A DNA stretch of 58,574 nucleotides from contig NW_014577585.1 of assembly GCF_000485595.1 (NCBI RefSeq), positions 1 to 58,574 on the forward strand, in the 5' to 3' direction. This document shows positions 55,441-58,574 of the stretch, in pieces; the stretch's first letter is position 1; every line of letters starts with the position of its first letter. Source of the DNA: Priapulus caudatus. Its lineage: Eukaryota > Priapulida > Priapulimorpha > Priapulimorphida > Priapulidae. The notes under the pieces are model-generated. The model made no database searches and had not been told where the DNA came from. It was given only the letters and a program-made list of their open reading frames with translations. The position numbers were made by a program, and so were the translations under genes.

Positions 55441-56870
55441 TATAGCCTTCAGCGTACAACAATTGACGGTGGCACTACGCCGCGCGAAAGCTGTAGTAAT
55501 AATATGGAACTACGGCGGTCGAAGAGAGTAGTAAAAGATAGCCGAGCTGTCATAGAGTACGGCGAGTGGCTACTGTACTGACTATTTAAATGTACAGAAC
55601 TCCTCAATTAATTCCCCACCATATCATTTTAATTACATATAGTGTATGTTTAGTAATATTATTAGTAATAAAATACTACAGGCTATAGTAAATAATGAAT
55701 GTTAGAAATATGACGTCCGGCATAAACATAAACTCGTAATAATCTTCACAGCATAATAGATGTAAAGCCATAGTAAGCATAATTACTAAAAAATACAATT
55801 TGCGAATATGATATATTTGCAGATATAATACGTAACTAAATGGTGTAGAACAGTGGTGATTAAATACTGGTATATTGTAATTTGTGATAAATATTACCAC
55901 GCTATGTTTACACACGTCTACTAAAGTATATGCTGACAAATATAACATCATAGTAATATAACAGTGCATGATGAAGTATAATACATAACACATAACACAT
56001 GTAATTTTAACGCGTTCGAGGTAAAAGTTACTTAATTTAATTAAACTGTAACTGTCGTTTTAATAACCGTATTATGATATATATTTGTAATATATATTGT
56101 ATTGTAATTTATGTACATCATTGCTCATGACGTATAGTCAACATAACATGCCGTATATAACGATCGCGTAAGCTATACATGTAGCAAACTATAGTTGGAG
56201 TGGTAAGGCGTATACAACTGTCGGGTTAACAGTATAACCGTAGAAATACACTAACCATGAATATAAGAGCATGAAGATTATAACGCATGATGCATATATA
56301 TTATATATACTATATATATGATACACGGCGTGGCGTTACAATTATACGGTGTGTAACTATGACAACGCTGTGTAAAATAAACACACGTGATAAATATTAG
56401 CGCGTAATAAACAGAATGGCATATGCCGTAGATTAATAACACGTGGAAACGTATTTTGGTGATATTACATGTTATAATATGACAAGTTATGAATAAATAT
56501 ATACATGTGGCTATCACACGATACAATTAAAAATATCGAAGAGCGTGGTAAATATACCCGCGTGCGTGGCATAATACACCCGGTAACCGCTAAATATTAT
56601 TAAATTTAATTAATAATACAATTAGATGTGATACAGTTATATAAATATGTCATGAATAAATGCATAATATGCAAAACAAGATAATAATCGCACGGTGTGT
56701 TTTTCCTTTTTTGTGTAAATGTTACCAATTTTGGTTTCAAATAAATTTTAACATCAGGTTTATATATTAGCCGCATTATCTCCGATCAGGAGTGAAATTA
56801 TATAATGGATCATACACAGAGCCAAGGCGTGCAATTAACCAATCAAATTATAATATACATATAGTTAGTA
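55441..56870. other. AT-rich intergenic sequence
   Basis: Very AT-rich with no recognised gene. The word GTGATAAATATT..CGCG recurs at about 55883, 56388 and (variant) 56546, too irregular to call an array. Frames here encode Tyr/Ile/Cys-rich nonsense. Confidence 0.5.
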
Positions 56871-57535
56871 TAGATAGAGAGAGAGAGAGAGAGGAAGAGA
56901 AGCGAAGAGAGAGAGAAGAGAGAAGAGAGACGAGGAGAGCAGAAGAGAGGAAAATATATGAATAGGATAGATAGCATAGATATAGAGTAGATGATAGATA
57001 GCATAGATAGGATAGATACATAGATAAGATAGATAGATAGACAGACAGACAGACAGGCACGCGGACACGACGTCAGACAGACAGACAGACCAGACAGACA
57101 GACAGCACAGACAGAGACAGCACCACTAGACCGACAGACCAGACAGCACGAGCCACGCACGCACCACGCACGCACGGCACGCAGCGTACATCACTACATA
57201 CATATACATACATACATACATACATTACATACAGAGCATACATAGCATACATACTACGATGACATACAATACACTACATACTACATACAACACACATACA
57301 CACGACACACACCACACACACACACACAGCACACAACACACAGCACACGGCACACACACATACATACATACAGTACTATACAGTACATACCATACATACA
57401 TACATACATACATACATATACGATACATACATACACACATACATACATACATACCATCATTACTACATACATACATACTCATACCATACATACATACATA
57501 CCATACATACAATACATACATACATAAGTATACAT
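56871..57535. repeat. Compound microsatellites GA, GATA/GACA, CATA
   Basis: GAGA (56875-56950), GATAGATA and GACAGACA (56965-57150), GCACGCAC (57155-57180), then CATACATA with a CACACA centre (57195-57535). Confidence 0.95.
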
Positions 57536-58198
57536 GACATCATCAGTGACATGGCATCATGCATGGCATGCAAATGGCGTGCATATATACATGCTAGAGG
57601 GCCACGAAAAACAGAAAGATAATGCCATCTGTGCGATAATTCTATGATTTGCGGTAGGAATTTAGAGGCGACTGTTATTATTTACGTTACGCTTAGATGG
57701 ACAGGCGGGGACATGTGTAAGCTGTATTTCCGATGCGTGCCAGCTATATACTCCTGCTCCAGCTACAGGTGCCGAACGCGTTAGACGCGAGATGCGCACT
57801 GAAAAACAAGTACACTGCAAGTGTGTTATGACAGTTTCTCCTGTTGGTTGATATTTGATTGGGGAAGTTTTGATGCTTTCGGCTAAATATTTTGTATACG
57901 CAATCTCTGTATTATTGTAAATAACTGTCAGGCAACGGCTATGGCGCCCGCAATCAGTGCCTCTATAAGAAACAACTAAACTACATGTACACACGCGCGC
58001 GCGACGAGCTTGCTTGTTCAACGCGGCAAGGCGTGCAACTGGGCGGTTTTTCCGATAGCGGCAGTAAAGTACAGTAACCAATAAAAAAACTTCTGAGGTT
58101 TTGGCGGCTGCTGCTCCACAGAGATTCCCTAATTACCGGATATAGTAAATACAAGCTTCCCTATTTCTTCTATCTCTTTATCGCGCGCGGGCACAATA
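57536..58198. other. Unassigned intergenic sequence
   Basis: CATGGCATGCA words at 57550-57580; otherwise ordinary sequence. The 139-residue minus frame (57662-58081) has no recognisable domain. Confidence 0.35.
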
Positions 58199-58199
58199 G

Positions 58200-58346
58200 T
58201 ATCAAGAGCGTATTAAGAAGGTTAATACGCTAATACGCTAATACGCTAATACGCTAATACGCTAATACGCTAATACGCTAATACGCTAAGAAGGTTAATA
58301 CGCTAATACGTAATAAGAAGGTTACCTTCTTAATACGCTCTTGATA
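58200..58346. repeat. TAATACGC tandem array capped by perfect 23-bp inverted repeats
   Basis: The left arm 58200-58222 begins TATCAAGAGCG and ends AAGAAGGT; the right arm 58324-58346 is its exact reverse complement. Between them are about nine TAATACGC octamers, interrupted by AAGAAGG words. AAGAAGGT-T-ACCTTCTT near 58315-58331 is a second nested hairpin. The octamer is also present within the arms (CGTATTA). Confidence 0.93.
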
Positions 58347-58517
58347 GTATACGTGTATATCTGTGTGAACTGAGAAGATTCTATCCGATGTGATGGCCCG
58401 GCCTCCCGTCATTCATGGTGTCTGCTGCTGATTTATCATCGGTCGGTATTTATAGTCTGCAATCATAATAATCTCTTTCACTCTCTCGGTCTCTGGCTCC
58501 GGCTCTTGCTGCCCCCG

Positions 58518-58524
<7 letters not shown>

Positions 58525-58574
<50 letters not shown>
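58525..58574. repeat. CT microsatellite at window end
   Basis: Pure TCTC run to the last base, preceded by CT-rich words from about 58470. The contig or window stops within it. Confidence 0.97.

Noticed and set aside
55676-55993. 105-residue minus frame in AT-rich DNA
   Set aside because: Tyr/Ile/Leu-rich composition typical of chance frames; no domain or context.
56843-57537. Cys/Tyr/His-rich frames
   Set aside because: Translation of GATA/GACA/CATA microsatellites.

Overview
This is a repeat-rich piece of animal nuclear DNA, not microbial. It holds spliced exons with GT..AG introns, tRNA-derived repeats, foldback elements, miniature inverted-repeat elements and many microsatellites. The repeat mix (a family opening with a CATCTGAC hairpin and CGTCC runs, an ACCTCC/GGAGGT repeat, tRNA-like modules) suggests an aquatic invertebrate. 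I cannot fix the phylum from sequence alone. The frequent one-base slips in homopolymers and satellites would also fit an unpolished long-read assembly.

The one confident host gene is the 3' part of COPB2 (coatomer subunit beta'), on the + strand from about 9032 to 40897. Eight exons (9032-9239, 10955-11065, 13627-13841, 14198-14290, 15200-15380, 18425-18535, 36677-36850, 40859-40897) join in phase. They encode about 377 C-terminal residues: the alpha-solenoid, a variable linker and an acidic tail ending in a stop. The WD40 exons must lie upstream of the window. Its introns carry most of the mobile DNA; intron 6 alone is about 18.1 kb.

The most interesting item is a 4.84-kb element antisense inside intron 6 (22543-27381). 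It has terminal inverted repeats of about 520-560 bp and a broken minus-strand gene. That gene combines (i) a large aromatic-rich domain of unknown function, (ii) a region that I read as a FEN1/XPG-type structure-specific nuclease, with all the acidic motif positions and a GIGKKKA helix-turn-helix-like segment, and (iii) a tesmin/TSO1-like CXC cysteine cluster. I know no named transposon class with this architecture. Three in-frame stops and two homopolymer-associated frameshifts interrupt it.

Layout: 1-9031 is low-complexity CA DNA, dispersed repeats and unassigned sequence, ending in a 37-bp minisatellite that abuts the first exon. 9032-18535 holds six exons, three copies of a ~560-bp dispersed family (R1), one of which carries a ~775-bp insertion (R3) with a 9-bp target duplication, a MITE and a degraded hAT-type transposase. 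18536-36676 is the giant intron, with a GGGAT satellite, tRNA-like modules, the 4.84-kb element and two GA-tract composite repeats. 36677-42165 holds the last two exons, a MITE next to a splice donor, a ~950-bp inverted MITE pair and the presumed 3' UTR. 42166-58574 is apparently intergenic: a MITE with 64-bp tandem units, a nested MITE, a ~3.6-kb foldback element, trinucleotide tracts, a 43-bp satellite, an 8-bp tandem array capped by perfect 23-bp inverted repeats, and CT microsatellite at the edge.
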